64,000 nucleotides of DNA from Draconibacterium sediminis. Its GTDB lineage: Bacteria; Bacteroidota; Bacteroidia; Bacteroidales; Prolixibacteraceae. How positions within the stretch are numbered: the stretch's first letter is position 1; each line of letters begins with the position of its first letter. This document shows, in pieces, positions 56,362-64,000 of the stretch. Where the stretch lies: the NCBI RefSeq assembly GCF_000949475.1, contig NZ_JRHC01000005.1:248001-312000 (forward strand), read 5' to 3'. Position numbers and translations under genes: made by a program. Under the pieces are notes generated by a model. It was not told where the DNA came from. It made no database searches and worked only from the letters and a program-made list of their open reading frames with translations.

Positions 56362-56490
56362 TACCAATTGTTTTTCAAACTGAGCCTTAAGCGAAGTTTT
56401 GAGATTATAATGGTTAATGCCGACAGGCAATTGAAAAGGCTTTAAGAGTAAAACGAATTTTAGGCTTCATTCAATTGCTAATCGGTATTA
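56362..56490. repeat. Dispersed inverted-repeat element, copy 1
   Basis: About 129 nt, starting TACCAATTGT and ending ATCGGTATTA, align along their whole length with 63863-64000. The second half is a long imperfect palindrome: TAATGCCGACAGGCAATTGA (56415 on) pairs with TCAATTGCTAATCGGTATTA (to 56490), extended inward by GGC / GCC. It lies between the dnaJ terminator and the Crp/Fnr start codon. Confidence 0.75.
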
Positions 56491-56622
56491 GTAGTTCAAT
56501 TTCAGCAAATTTAATGTTGTGCCGCATTTCTGCAAAAAAAATCAATGAAATACGGATTTTGTCTGAAATTTTCTGATTAAAATGTTTTCCGTTCTCCTTC
56601 ATTAAATCACATTTCCGAAAAC

Positions 56623-56657
56623 AAAAAAAGATTCCCATTCAGTTAGGAATCTTTTTT
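56623..56657 (-). terminator. Intrinsic terminator of the grpE-dnaJ operon
   Basis: On the - strand, AAAAAAGATTCC / GGAATCTTTTTT with a 10-nt loop, 24 nt past the dnaJ stop. Confidence 0.87.
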
Positions 56658-56680
56658 CGTTTTATGGTTACTATATCTTT

Positions 56681-57847
56681 TTACTCGAACATGTCTTTCA
56701 TTTTCTGAAAGAATGATCTTTCCTGTGCTGAAGGTCCACCCTGAAATCCAGGCGAATCCTGAAGTTTTTCCAACGCACGTTTTTCTTCGTTGCTCAGTTT
56801 TTTAGGAATCCAAACATGTACACGAACCAACAAATCGCCGCGTCCGTAACCGTTTACATCGGGAATACCTTTTCCGCGTAAGCGAAGTATTTTTTCGGGT
56901 TGTGTACCGGGCTCAATTTTAACTTTCACTTTTCCGTCAACGGTTGGAATTTCGGCTGTGGTACCCAGCGTAATTTCCGGGAACGATAAGAAAAGGTTGT
57001 AGATCAGGTTGTTTCCGTCGCGAACCAATTCCTCGTCTTCAGCTTCGGTAATAACCACCAGCAAGTCGCCGTTTATACCGCCACGTCGTCCGGTGTTTCC
57101 TTTTCCCGAAACATTCAGCTGCATGCCTTCGCCAACACCAGCCGGAATTTTGATGTTGATCACTTCTTCCTCGCGAACAACTCCTTCGCCGGCACAGTGA
57201 TTACATTTGTCGGTGATCATTTTCCCTTCGCCCTGACAGGTTGGACAAGCCGAAGTGGTTTGCATTTGCCCCAGCAAAGTATTCTGAACACGTGTTACCT
57301 GACCGGCGCCACCGCAAGTTCCGCAAGTGGAATACGATGAGCCGTTTTTAGCTCCGGTTCCGCTACAATGCTGGCAGGCTACGTATTTTTTTACTTTTAT
57401 CTTTTTCTCAACACCGTTAACAATTTCCTGGAGGTTCAGCCTTACTTTAACGCGCAAATCGGAACCCCGGCTCACTCTCCGGCCACCTCTGCTTCGGCCA
57501 CCGCCTCCGCTAAATCCACCGAATCCGCCAAAATGTCCGCCAAAAATGTCGCCAAAAGCCGAAAAGATATCTTCAATGTCAGAGAAACCGCCTCCGCTAA
57601 AACCGCCACCACCGGCAGCGCCGCTCATTCCGGCATGGCCGAACTGATCGTAACGTTGTTTTTTCTCCGGATTGCTAAGTACTTCGTAGGCTTCGGCTGC
57701 TTCTTTAAACTTCTCTTCAGCTTCCTTGTCATCCGGGTTTTTGTCCGGGTGATATTGGATAGCCTTTTTACGATAAGCTTTTTTTATTTCCTCAGCAGAA
57801 GCACTTTTGCCAACTCCCAATACTTCGTAATAATCTCTTTTTGCCAT
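56681..57847 (-). CDS. dnaJ: Chaperone protein DnaJ
   Basis: A 388-residue type-I Hsp40 co-chaperone that delivers unfolded clients to DnaK and stimulates its ATPase. The J domain occupies 1-70 with HPD at 33-35. A Gly/Phe-rich linker (about 72-120, [20 protein letters not shown]) follows. The zinc-binding domain has four CxxCxGxG repeats ([32 protein letters not shown]). The C-terminal client-binding domain ends near 370. It is 18 nt downstream of grpE. dnaK itself is not in the window. Confidence 0.98.
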   Translation of the reverse strand: MAKRDYYEVLGVGKSASAEEIKKAYRKKAIQYHPDKNPDDKEAEEKFKEAAEAYEVLSNPEKKQRYDQFGHAGMSGAAGGGGFSGGGFSDIEDIFSAFGDIFGGHFGGFGGFSGGGGRSRGGRRVSRGSDLRVKVRLNLQEIVNGVEKKIKVKKYVACQHCSGTGAKNGSSYSTCGTCGGAGQVTRVQNTLLGQMQTTSACPTCQGEGKMITDKCNHCAGEGVVREEEVINIKIPAGVGEGMQLNVSGKGNTGRRGGINGDLLVVITEAEDEELVRDGNNLIYNLFLSFPEITLGTTAEIPTVDGKVKVKIEPGTQPEKILRLRGKGIPDVNGYGRGDLLVRVHVWIPKKLSNEEKRALEKLQDSPGFQGGPSAQERSFFQKMKDMFE

Positions 57848-57865
57848 TCTTCCTCCTCTGAATTT

Positions 57866-58456
57866 TTATTCTCCGATTACAACTTTGGCAAACCGGATTA
57901 CCTTTTCGTTTAAGCAATAACCTTTTTGAATTACATCAACTACTTTACCTTTTAATTCCTCGCTTGGAGCCGGAATTTTTGTAATGGCTTCGTGCAGGTC
58001 AACATCAAAATCAGCATGTTGAGCTTCAATTTCTTTTACGTTGTTTTGTTTCAGGAACTCCTGAAATTTCTTGTATATCAGTGCTGTTCCGTGTTTGCCT
58101 GCATCTTCGTCCTCAAGGTGTTTCATCGAATCAAGCGCACGCTCAAAATCGTCGATAACCGGAAGAATATTAACGATAACCGACTCGCCTCCCGTTTTAA
58201 TCAGGTCGGCTTTTTCTTTCATCGTTCTTCTTCTGAAGTTGTCAAACTCAGCTTGCAAACGCAGGTGTTTGTCCTGAAGCTCCTGAAGTTTTTGGCCCAA
58301 TTCTTCCAACTGTTCTTCCTTCTTATCTTTTTTCGATTTTTTCTTCTTGTCTTTTTTATCGTCCGCTTTTTCTTCCTTTTCGGCTGCAGCATCTTCAACC
58401 TGAGCTGCAATATCTTTTTCTTCTTCTGTTTCCTTGTTTACTTTTTCTTCTGCCAT
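57866..58456 (-). CDS. grpE: Nucleotide exchange factor GrpE
   Basis: A 196-residue protein. A long, highly charged Lys/Glu N-terminus (about 1-60) leads into the coiled-coil dimerisation helix (about 50-95, ELGQKLQELQDKHLRLQAEF, DNFRRRTMKEK) and the beta-rich head (about 140-196, HEAITKIPAPSEELKGKVVD, VIQKGYCLNEKVIRFAKVVI). It releases ADP from DnaK and forms an operon with dnaJ. The charged N-terminus is longer than in E. coli, which is common in this phylum. A TATATTTG box lies on the - strand at 58535-58542. Confidence 0.97.
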   Translation of the reverse strand: MAEEKVNKETEEEKDIAAQVEDAAAEKEEKADDKKDKKKKSKKDKKEEQLEELGQKLQELQDKHLRLQAEFDNFRRRTMKEKADLIKTGGESVIVNILPVIDDFERALDSMKHLEDEDAGKHGTALIYKKFQEFLKQNNVKEIEAQHADFDVDLHEAITKIPAPSEELKGKVVDVIQKGYCLNEKVIRFAKVVIGE

Positions 58457-58534
58457 TTTACCTAATTTTTCAGTATAAATAATTAACTGTAAGCCTTTTT
58501 TATGCTACGCTGACATAGCAAAAATTTTGCCATG

Positions 58535-58542
58535 CAAATATA
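58535..58542 (-). promoter_or_regulatory. Putative -7 box for grpE-dnaJ
   Basis: On the - strand this reads TATATTTG (TAnnTTTG). A good hairpin (AAATTGGCAC..GAAT / ATTC..GTGCCAATTT, about 58550-58584) lies between it and the end of the TlpA gene and probably ends that transcript, although its T-tail is weak. Confidence 0.4.
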
Positions 58543-58614
58543 AACGACAAATTGGCACCCGAATCTGATTCCGAGTGCCAATTTGAACGATTTATACTAT
58601 TTTTAAAGTAGTGT

Positions 58615-59136
58615 CTACAGCTCTTCTCTTAGAATTTTGTGCAGAGCAGCGTCAAGTGACGGGCCACGAAGTTTTTTGGCAATAATTACCCCGTTTTCAT
58701 CAATTAAGTAGTTATCGGGAATTCCGCGAACCTGGTAAATCATACGGTATTTTGAGTTCCATTTCTGGAAATCGCAAATATGATTAGGCCATTCCAGACC
58801 GTCTTGTTCAATGGCTGCTTTCCATCTTTCGGGTGAATCGTCGAGCGACACACCAAAAACGGTAAATCCTTTGCCAACAGTAAATTTGGCGTCTCTGTAT
58901 TTTTGGTAGTTGGCAACAACAGTTGGGTTTTCGCGGCGACACGGACCACACCATGCTGCCCAAAAATCAATCAACACAACTTTGCCTTTTAAGTCGGATA
59001 ATTTTATGGTTTCACCATTTGGTCCTTTGCCAATCAGTTCGGGTGCTTTATTGCCAATGTTTAAACCAAGTTCCTGGGCATTAATAAAAGTTGTGCCCAT
59101 AAAAATGATCGCTGCCAGTAAAATAAATCTTTTCAT
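58615..59136 (-). CDS. TlpA-like thioredoxin-fold protein
   Basis: A 173-residue exported thiol-disulfide protein. The signal peptide is MKRFILLAAIIFMGTTFINA, and the mature part opens with GNKAPELIGKGPNGETIKLS, typical of TlpA/AhpC-TSA proteins. The active site WCGPC has Cys63 and Cys66, followed by ENPTVVANYQKYRD and the cis-Pro region VRGIPDNYLIDENG. It probably acts as a periplasmic reductase, e.g. for cytochrome maturation or damaged exported proteins, but no partner gene is nearby. A promoter-like pair (TTTG at 59192-59195 and TATATTTG at 59166-59173, - strand, 18-nt spacer) precedes it. Confidence 0.93.
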   Translation of the reverse strand: MKRFILLAAIIFMGTTFINAQELGLNIGNKAPELIGKGPNGETIKLSDLKGKVVLIDFWAAWCGPCRRENPTVVANYQKYRDAKFTVGKGFTVFGVSLDDSPERWKAAIEQDGLEWPNHICDFQKWNSKYRMIYQVRGIPDNYLIDENGVIIAKKLRGPSLDAALHKILREEL

Positions 59137-59165
59137 CTTTTGCGTATTGTTATTTCTAAAAAGTT

Positions 59166-59195
59166 CAAATATAGAATTTTAAGTAGTAACACAAA
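59166..59195 (-). promoter_or_regulatory. Putative promoter of the TlpA-like gene
   Basis: On the - strand, TTTG (59192-59195), an 18-nt spacer and TATATTTG (59166-59173), 29 nt before the start codon. Confidence 0.55.
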
Positions 59196-59222
59196 GCTCC
59201 GGATAAAGTTTTAACATCGCGT

Positions 59223-60527
59223 TTACATTCTTGAAATGTGAGCGCCGAGGGCATTTAAACGGCCATCGATATTTTCGTAACCGCGGTCGATCTGTTCGAT
59301 GTTATCGATAGTACTGATTCCTTTTGCCGACATGGCAGCAATTAGCAATGCAATACCTGCACGAATATCGGGCGATACCATTTTTGTGGCACGTAAGGTA
59401 TTTTTTCGGTCGAGGCCAATTACGGTGGCACGGTGCGGATCGCAAAGAATAATTTGCGCCCCCATATCAATTAGTTTATCCACGAAGAATAAACGGCTTT
59501 CAAACATTTTCTGATGAATAAGCACACTTCCTTTGGCTTGTGTGGCCACTACAAGGAAAACACTTAATAAGTCGGGTGTCAGTCCCGGCCAGGGCGCATC
59601 CGAAATGGTCATTATCGATCCATCGATGTATGAATCTATTTCGTAATGTTCGGTGTCCTTAATCAGCAGATCGTCGCCATTTTGTTCAACCTTAATTCCC
59701 AGGCGGCGAAACGATTCGGGAATAATTCCCAGGTGCTCAATACCCACATTTTTGATGTTGATTTCGGAGGCTGTCATAGCAGCGAGGCCAATAAAACTAC
59801 CCACTTCAATCATATCGGGAAGAATGCGGTGTGTACATCCTGCTAATGATGAAACACCTTCGATGGAAAGCAGGTTGGACCCAATTCCTTCAATTTTGGC
59901 ACCCATGGAAACCAGCATTTTGCAAAGTTGCTGCAGATAAGGTTCGCAGGCTGCGTTGTAAATTGTTGTGGTTCCCTCGGCTAAAACGGCAGCCATTACA
60001 ATGTTTGCTGTTCCTGTAACTGAAGCCTCGTCGAGCAACATATAAGCTCCGGTAAGTTTTTCGGTTGAAACGGAGTACCATTTGTTTTCGCGGTCGAAAT
60101 CAAAACGGGCACCCAGCTTTTGTAAACCAATAAAATGAGTATCAACTCTGCGGCGACCAATTTTATCGCCACCCGGTTGCGGAATAAAACCTTGTCCGAA
60201 ACAGGCCAACAGCGGGCCGATAATCATTATCGAACCACGCAGTACCGCGGCTTGCTGGGCGTATTCCTCAGTTTTCAGAAAATTGATATCGACTTTGGAG
60301 GCGTCGAAACTATATTTGCCTTTGGCCAGACGAGCCACCTGAACCCCCAATCCTTTCAGAATCTCGATTAATTTCAGCACATCCCGAATTTCAGGAATAT
60401 TCTCGATGATCGTTTGTTCGGCAGTTAACAGGGTGGCACATATTATTTGAAGCGCCTCGTTTTTTGCTCCTTGCGGCTCAAGGTCTCCTTTTAACTTAAA
60501 ACCACCTTCAATTTTGAAAGTCGACAT
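59223..60527 (-). CDS. murA: UDP-N-acetylglucosamine 1-carboxyvinyltransferase (Asp in place of the active-site Cys)
   Basis: A 434-residue EPSP-synthase-fold enzyme that makes the first committed step of peptidoglycan synthesis. Typical motifs are LKGDLEPQGAKNEALQIIC, LRGSIMIIGPLLACFGQ, LPDMIEVGSFIGLAAMTAS and ATKMVSPDIRAGIALLIAAM. In the catalytic loop, where E. coli has PGGCTIGARPVD with Cys115, this protein has PGGDKIGRRRVD; Asp121 occupies the Cys position. Cys-to-Asp enzymes are active but not alkylated by fosfomycin (known for mycobacterial and chlamydial MurA), so intrinsic fosfomycin resistance at the target is expected. It lies 25 nt downstream of the DUF4290 gene. Confidence 0.96.
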   Translation of the reverse strand: MSTFKIEGGFKLKGDLEPQGAKNEALQIICATLLTAEQTIIENIPEIRDVLKLIEILKGLGVQVARLAKGKYSFDASKVDINFLKTEEYAQQAAVLRGSIMIIGPLLACFGQGFIPQPGGDKIGRRRVDTHFIGLQKLGARFDFDRENKWYSVSTEKLTGAYMLLDEASVTGTANIVMAAVLAEGTTTIYNAACEPYLQQLCKMLVSMGAKIEGIGSNLLSIEGVSSLAGCTHRILPDMIEVGSFIGLAAMTASEINIKNVGIEHLGIIPESFRRLGIKVEQNGDDLLIKDTEHYEIDSYIDGSIMTISDAPWPGLTPDLLSVFLVVATQAKGSVLIHQKMFESRLFFVDKLIDMGAQIILCDPHRATVIGLDRKNTLRATKMVSPDIRAGIALLIAAMSAKGISTIDNIEQIDRGYENIDGRLNALGAHISRM

Positions 60528-60552
60528 GGGGTGTGATATTATAGCGTATTAC

Positions 60553-61137
60553 CTATTTTTTCTTTTTTACTTTTTTCTTCTTTGGAGCACTAACCAGTGT
60601 TTTGGAGTCGGCCAGTTGAGTTCCCTCAGGTACTTTTAATTTTCCACGCGACATTTCTTCCAGATCACTAAAAATCATGTGGTCCTCAACGGCATCTTTA
60701 TTCCACGCGAGGTACGATTTTTTCATGTGGTTGGCCAGTTGTTCAATAATGATGTCACGCTCTTCACCTTCAAAGTTATCGGCTTCCTGAATCAAAAGCT
60801 CCATGGTGCGGCCGTAGTGCTTGTGCTTTATGCGATGTTTGGTGTATGGTACCGTATTGGGGCGTTCTTTTAATGATTCCGGCGTTGGCGGATCGTAAGG
60901 GTAATCAATGTCAAGTTGAAAATCGGACATAATGGCCAGGTGATCCCAGAGTTTGTGTCTGAATTCCTGAACATCGCGTAAATGAGGGAAAAGGTTGCCC
61001 ATTACATCGATAACCGTTTGTGCCGATTTGTTTCGTTTTTCGCGGTCTTCAATGGTCATCAGGTAATCAACCATGTTTTGTATATTTCTTCCATATTCAG
61101 GAAGGGCCATTTTTTTTCTCTTGGTATTATAATCCAT
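60553..61137 (-). CDS. DUF4290 family protein
   Basis: A 194-residue cytoplasmic protein without signal or membrane segment. It starts MDYNTKRKKMALPEYGRNIQ and contains the conserved LFPHLRDVQEFRHKLWDHLA, IDYPYDPPTP and HYGRTMELLIQ segments of DUF4290, and ends in a Lys-rich tail (KKKKVKKKK). Function is unknown. Its position directly before murA is, as I recall, a recurring arrangement in Bacteroidota. It shares a probable transcript with murA (25-nt gap). Confidence 0.85.
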   Translation of the reverse strand: MDYNTKRKKMALPEYGRNIQNMVDYLMTIEDREKRNKSAQTVIDVMGNLFPHLRDVQEFRHKLWDHLAIMSDFQLDIDYPYDPPTPESLKERPNTVPYTKHRIKHKHYGRTMELLIQEADNFEGEERDIIIEQLANHMKKSYLAWNKDAVEDHMIFSDLEEMSRGKLKVPEGTQLADSKTLVSAPKKKKVKKKK

Positions 61138-61257
61138 CTGTAAATGTTTAATGCTAAAAATCTAACTTTCAAGTAAATTGGATTTATTTGCGAAATGATG
61201 TTACAAAACTAATCATTTCCCGATAAATCCCGAAGTTTTATTTTTTAGTTCGTTTTT

Positions 61258-61315
61258 TTGATACTAGATCCTCGATTCTGGATACTTGATCCTCGAAACT
61301 CGTGGTTCGCTTCTC
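61258..61315. repeat. Degenerate GATCCTCGAT-type word repeat
   Basis: Imperfect repetition of roughly 10-nt words: GATACTAGATCCTCGATTCT, GGATACTTGATCCTCGAAAC, then TCGTGGTTCGCTTCTCG. It lies just after the UvrD-like stop, in the gap before the DUF4290 gene. It is similar in style, but not sequence, to 20430-20492. Confidence 0.45.
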
Positions 61316-61322
61316 GTTACTC

Positions 61323-63653
61323 TTATCCCTTAATTTTTAGTTTGGCGAATTTTAGCAGCAACTGCTTCTGTGTACCCGATTTAAAAAACACGGTAGCTTT
61401 TATATTTGGTGCAACGCCTTCAATATTAATTACTTTTCCTTCGCCAAAACGTTGGTGCTCTACCACCATCCCGGTTTGTATTTTTTCCGGTGCATCGCCC
61501 TGGAAAGTATTTTGTGCTCTGCTGCTTTCCTTTAACGAAACGAGTTTTCTATTAAAAAAGTTTTGCGACTCGGGTGTTTTAAATGCTCCGGGTGGCTGAC
61601 GGCGAATAGGATTTTGGTGATAACGTTCGGGCTGGATGTCATCGTTACTCTGAGCCCGGCGTGTAGGAGAGGAGTGTGCAGCGATTGCCGAAGTATCGAG
61701 AAACTGCTCATCAATTTCTTCGAGAAAACGACTTGGCGTACAAAAATCGAGATTTCCCCAACGGTAGCGCTGGTTGGCATACGAGAACCAGGCGTTTTCT
61801 TCGGCGCGGGTTAGTGCCACGTAGAACAGCCGGCGTTCTTCTTCCAGTGTTTCGGGTTTGTTATCGCCGTTTTGGTTCGAAGGGAAAAGGTTCTCTTCCA
61901 TACCCACAACAAACACATTTTTAAATTCCAGTCCTTTCGATGAGTGCACCGTCATCAGCGTCACTTTATCGCGGTCTTCTTCTTTTTCGTTGTCCTGGTC
62001 GGTAAGAAGTGCCACATCTTCAAGGTAATTTTCCAGTTTTTCTGGTTCCCCGGTTTCTTTGGCGTTGATGCTAAATTCCTGGATACCGTTCAACAGTTCC
62101 TGGATGTTTTCGTGGCGGCTCAATCCTTCGGGCGACTTGTCGGTATACAATTCTTTCAGAATACCGGTTTGTTCGGCAATGGTTTTGGCCGTATCAAAAG
62201 CATCGCTGTCTTGCGATAGTTGCATAAACCTCTGAATTAATCCCACAAAATGCAGAATTTTACCAGCAGTGCCTTTGTTTAAATTGGCATGGTTAACCGT
62301 TGGCAAATCGCTAATAATCTTCCAAATGGATGTTTCGTTATTAATTGCAGCAGCCTCCAACTTGGCAAGGGTAGTGGCCCCAATTCCGCGCGCCGGATAA
62401 TTGATAATACGTTTTAGCGCTTCGTTATCGGCCGGGTTTATCGTCATTCGGAAATAGGAGATGAGGTCTTTAATTTCCTTACGCTGATAGAAACTTAAGC
62501 CGCCGTATATTTTGTACGGAATATTTCTTTTGCGCAACGATTCCTCAAAAATCCTCGACTGCATATTGGTACGATACAAAATCGCGAAGTCTTCGTACTT
62601 GTAATGATCGCGCAGTTGCGATTGGGCAATTTCCTGTGCTACCAAAAATCCTTCTTCATTATCGGTCAAAGCCGAAATCAATTTTATAGGTTTCCCGGTG
62701 GCGTTTTCAGAAAATACCTTTTTCGGAATTTGCCTTTTGTTTTTGGCAATAATGCTGTTGGCAGCGTTAACAATGGTTTGTGTAGAGCGGTAATTCTGCT
62801 CCAGCTTAAACACTTTATGCTCAGGGTAGTCCGATTTAAAATTCAGAATATTTTCGATACGCGCACCACGAAACGAGTAGATACTTTGCGCGTCGTCGCC
62901 CACCACACAAATGTTTTTGTGCGCTGCAGCCAGTTTTTTCACAATCAGGTATTGCGAGTAGTTGGTATCCTGGTACTCGTCAACCATCACGTAACCAAAA
63001 CGCTCCTGGTATTTTTTCAGCACCTCGGGATGATCGCGAAACAACACGTTTGTTTTCAACAGCAGATCGTCAAAATCCATAGCTCCTGAAAGCAAACAGC
63101 GTTTGGCATATTCTTTATAGATCTGCGCAATTTGTGGCATACGCATGCTTTTATCGGCGCTTCGAATTTCTGCTGAATTTTCATACGCATTGGGCGTAAT
63201 CAGGTTGTTTTTTGCCATCGAAATACGGCTGGCAACCACTCCCGGTTTGTAAATTTTATCGTCGAGCTGAAAACTTTTGATGATCGTTTTTATCAAACTT
63301 TTACTGTCGGCACTGTCGTAAATGGTAAAGTTTGCCGGGTAGCCGATGGTTTCGTGTTCAAAGCGCAAAATACGCGCAAAAATACTGTGGAAAGTACCCA
63401 TCCACAGGTAGCGGGCGGTATTTTCGCCTACCACGCTGGCAATACGTTCTTTCATTTCGCGGGCTGCCTTATTGGTAAAAGTCAGCGATAAAATGCTTGA
63501 CGGCTTGGCGCCCTGTTTCAGCAAATTGGCAATACGGTACGTTAAAACACGCGTTTTCCCCGATCCGGCGCCTGCAATAACCAGTGCAGGTCCTTCGGTA
63601 CGAAGAACAGCCTCTCGTTGGGCCTCATTTAAATTTTGAAGATAATCGAACAC
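61323..63653 (-). CDS. UvrD/PcrA-like superfamily 1 DNA helicase
   Basis: A 776-residue ATP-dependent 3'-5' helicase of the UvrD/PcrA group (nucleotide excision repair, removal of blocked complexes). Helicase motifs: Q-motif LNEAQREAV, Walker A GAGSGKT (28-34), Ia SLTFTNKAAREMKER, II VDEYQDTN, III VVGDDAQSIYSFRGA, IV QNYRST, V VHSSKGLEFKNVFVVG, VI EERRLFYVALTRAEENA. The C-terminal 60 residues (VVEHQRFGEGKVINIEGVAP and on) form the Tudor-like domain typical of PcrA, which contacts RNA polymerase. Monocistronic; a TATATTTG box lies on the - strand at 63677-63684. Confidence 0.95.
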   Translation of the reverse strand: MFDYLQNLNEAQREAVLRTEGPALVIAGAGSGKTRVLTYRIANLLKQGAKPSSILSLTFTNKAAREMKERIASVVGENTARYLWMGTFHSIFARILRFEHETIGYPANFTIYDSADSKSLIKTIIKSFQLDDKIYKPGVVASRISMAKNNLITPNAYENSAEIRSADKSMRMPQIAQIYKEYAKRCLLSGAMDFDDLLLKTNVLFRDHPEVLKKYQERFGYVMVDEYQDTNYSQYLIVKKLAAAHKNICVVGDDAQSIYSFRGARIENILNFKSDYPEHKVFKLEQNYRSTQTIVNAANSIIAKNKRQIPKKVFSENATGKPIKLISALTDNEEGFLVAQEIAQSQLRDHYKYEDFAILYRTNMQSRIFEESLRKRNIPYKIYGGLSFYQRKEIKDLISYFRMTINPADNEALKRIINYPARGIGATTLAKLEAAAINNETSIWKIISDLPTVNHANLNKGTAGKILHFVGLIQRFMQLSQDSDAFDTAKTIAEQTGILKELYTDKSPEGLSRHENIQELLNGIQEFSINAKETGEPEKLENYLEDVALLTDQDNEKEEDRDKVTLMTVHSSKGLEFKNVFVVGMEENLFPSNQNGDNKPETLEEERRLFYVALTRAEENAWFSYANQRYRWGNLDFCTPSRFLEEIDEQFLDTSAIAAHSSPTRRAQSNDDIQPERYHQNPIRRQPPGAFKTPESQNFFNRKLVSLKESSRAQNTFQGDAPEKIQTGMVVEHQRFGEGKVINIEGVAPNIKATVFFKSGTQKQLLLKFAKLKIKG

Positions 63654-63676
63654 TATAGATTTCTTTTTTCTGCTTG

Positions 63677-63684
63677 CAAATATA
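63677..63684 (-). promoter_or_regulatory. Putative -7 box of the UvrD/PcrA helicase gene
   Basis: On the - strand TATATTTG (TAnnTTTG), 24 nt before the start codon. No -33 box recognised. Confidence 0.4.
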
Positions 63685-63862
63685 AAATACTGACCGAATT
63701 AAATGTTTGTTAGCCGATTTCCGTGTGTGGGCGATTTTCGGTAAAACATTCAGAATTCAATCGTAGTAAAACAACAACCGACGCGGCAGGTTGTTCTGCC
63801 TGCAAAATTAATGATGTCGGGTGGAATCTTTCCCTTATTGCCGGTGTTTTATTAACAAATTA

Positions 63863-64000
63863 TACCAGTTGTATTTCAAAGTAATCCTTGGCGAGACTTT
63901 GAGATTATTCCGAAAATACGGGAGTTAATGCCGATAGAAAATTAAAGAGCTTTTAGGAGTTTGCGAATCAAAAGCTCGGTTTAATTTCTTATCGGTATTA
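63863..64000. repeat. Dispersed inverted-repeat element, copy 2 (reaches the window edge)
   Basis: Starts TACCAGTTGT and ends ATCGGTATTA at the last base of the window, collinear with copy 1 (56362-56490) but about 9 nt longer in the middle. The palindrome arms TAATGCCGATAGAAAATTAA and TTTAATTTCTTATCGGTATTA (inner extension GAGCTTTT / AAAAGCTC) pair over about 28 bp. The gap from 63685 to 63862 shows nothing else. Confidence 0.72.

Noticed and set aside
1-64000. CRISPR arrays, tRNA or rRNA genes, transposases, prophage genes
   Set aside because: No direct repeat-spacer pattern, no cloverleaf-like tRNA sequence, no rRNA sequence and no transposase, integrase or phage structural protein was recognised.

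Overview
The window is a chromosomal segment of a Bacteroidota bacterium. Evidence: three SusC/SusD pairs, FadL/OmpP1-like, NigD-like, DUF1573, DUF4290 and DUF4421 proteins, a PASTA-RluD-Ddl operon, an ECF sigma factor paired with a beta-barrel anti-sigma, very weak Shine-Dalgarno signals, and promoters of the TTTG / TAnnTTTG type. Gene content and style resemble Marinilabiliales (Prolixibacteraceae-like); that placement is inference. No rRNA, tRNA, CRISPR, phage or transposase gene was seen.

Region 1 (1-18987) is accessory. It holds three outer-membrane nutrient-uptake pairs (SusC1/D1 with SusC1 cut by the window edge, SusC2/D2, SusC3/D3), all on the + strand, with no glycoside hydrolase, sulfatase or peptidase beside them, so substrates are unknown. 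SusC2 and SusC3 each follow a roughly 600-nt untranslated leader that shares several blocks: a promoter-like box, a hairpin with a G-rich loop, a second copy of the susC translation start region, and an AT-rich perfect hairpin. A separate structured element (CCGGGAGG stem around an identical 38-nt core, then a T-tract) occurs just before susC2 and just after susD3. Between D2 and C3 lies a degraded island: a frameshifted DUF6261-like gene, a field of degenerate TGTCGG-type motifs, a frameshifted lipoprotein gene, a DUF2007-like gene and the 3' stump of a second copy of the 'asparagine synthetase B'-like gene.

Region 2 (19049-27583, - strand) holds housekeeping genes: the secreted 'asparagine synthetase B'-like protein, dnaB, the PASTA-rluD-ddl operon, rpmH and a two-component system.

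Region 3 (27743-43214, mostly + strand) holds a DUF1573 protein, meaB, lpdA, a FadL-like porin, two - strand lipoproteins (NigD-like and a serpin), a 122-bp tandem repeat with palindromes, an ECF sigma factor with a dual-membrane anti-sigma, a DUF4421 protein, and the pta-ackA acetate pathway.

Region 4 (43293-51734, - strand) contains two paralogous multi-PAS hybrid histidine kinases in tandem; the second is interrupted by a frameshift.

Region 5 (51895-64000, - strand) is core metabolism and stress response: transketolase, SerA, a Crp/Fnr regulator, grpE-dnaJ, a TlpA-like thioredoxin, murA with Asp at the fosfomycin-target Cys position, a DUF4290 protein and a UvrD/PcrA helicase. Two copies of a dispersed inverted-repeat element (56362-56490 and 63863-64000) retain pairing through compensatory changes.
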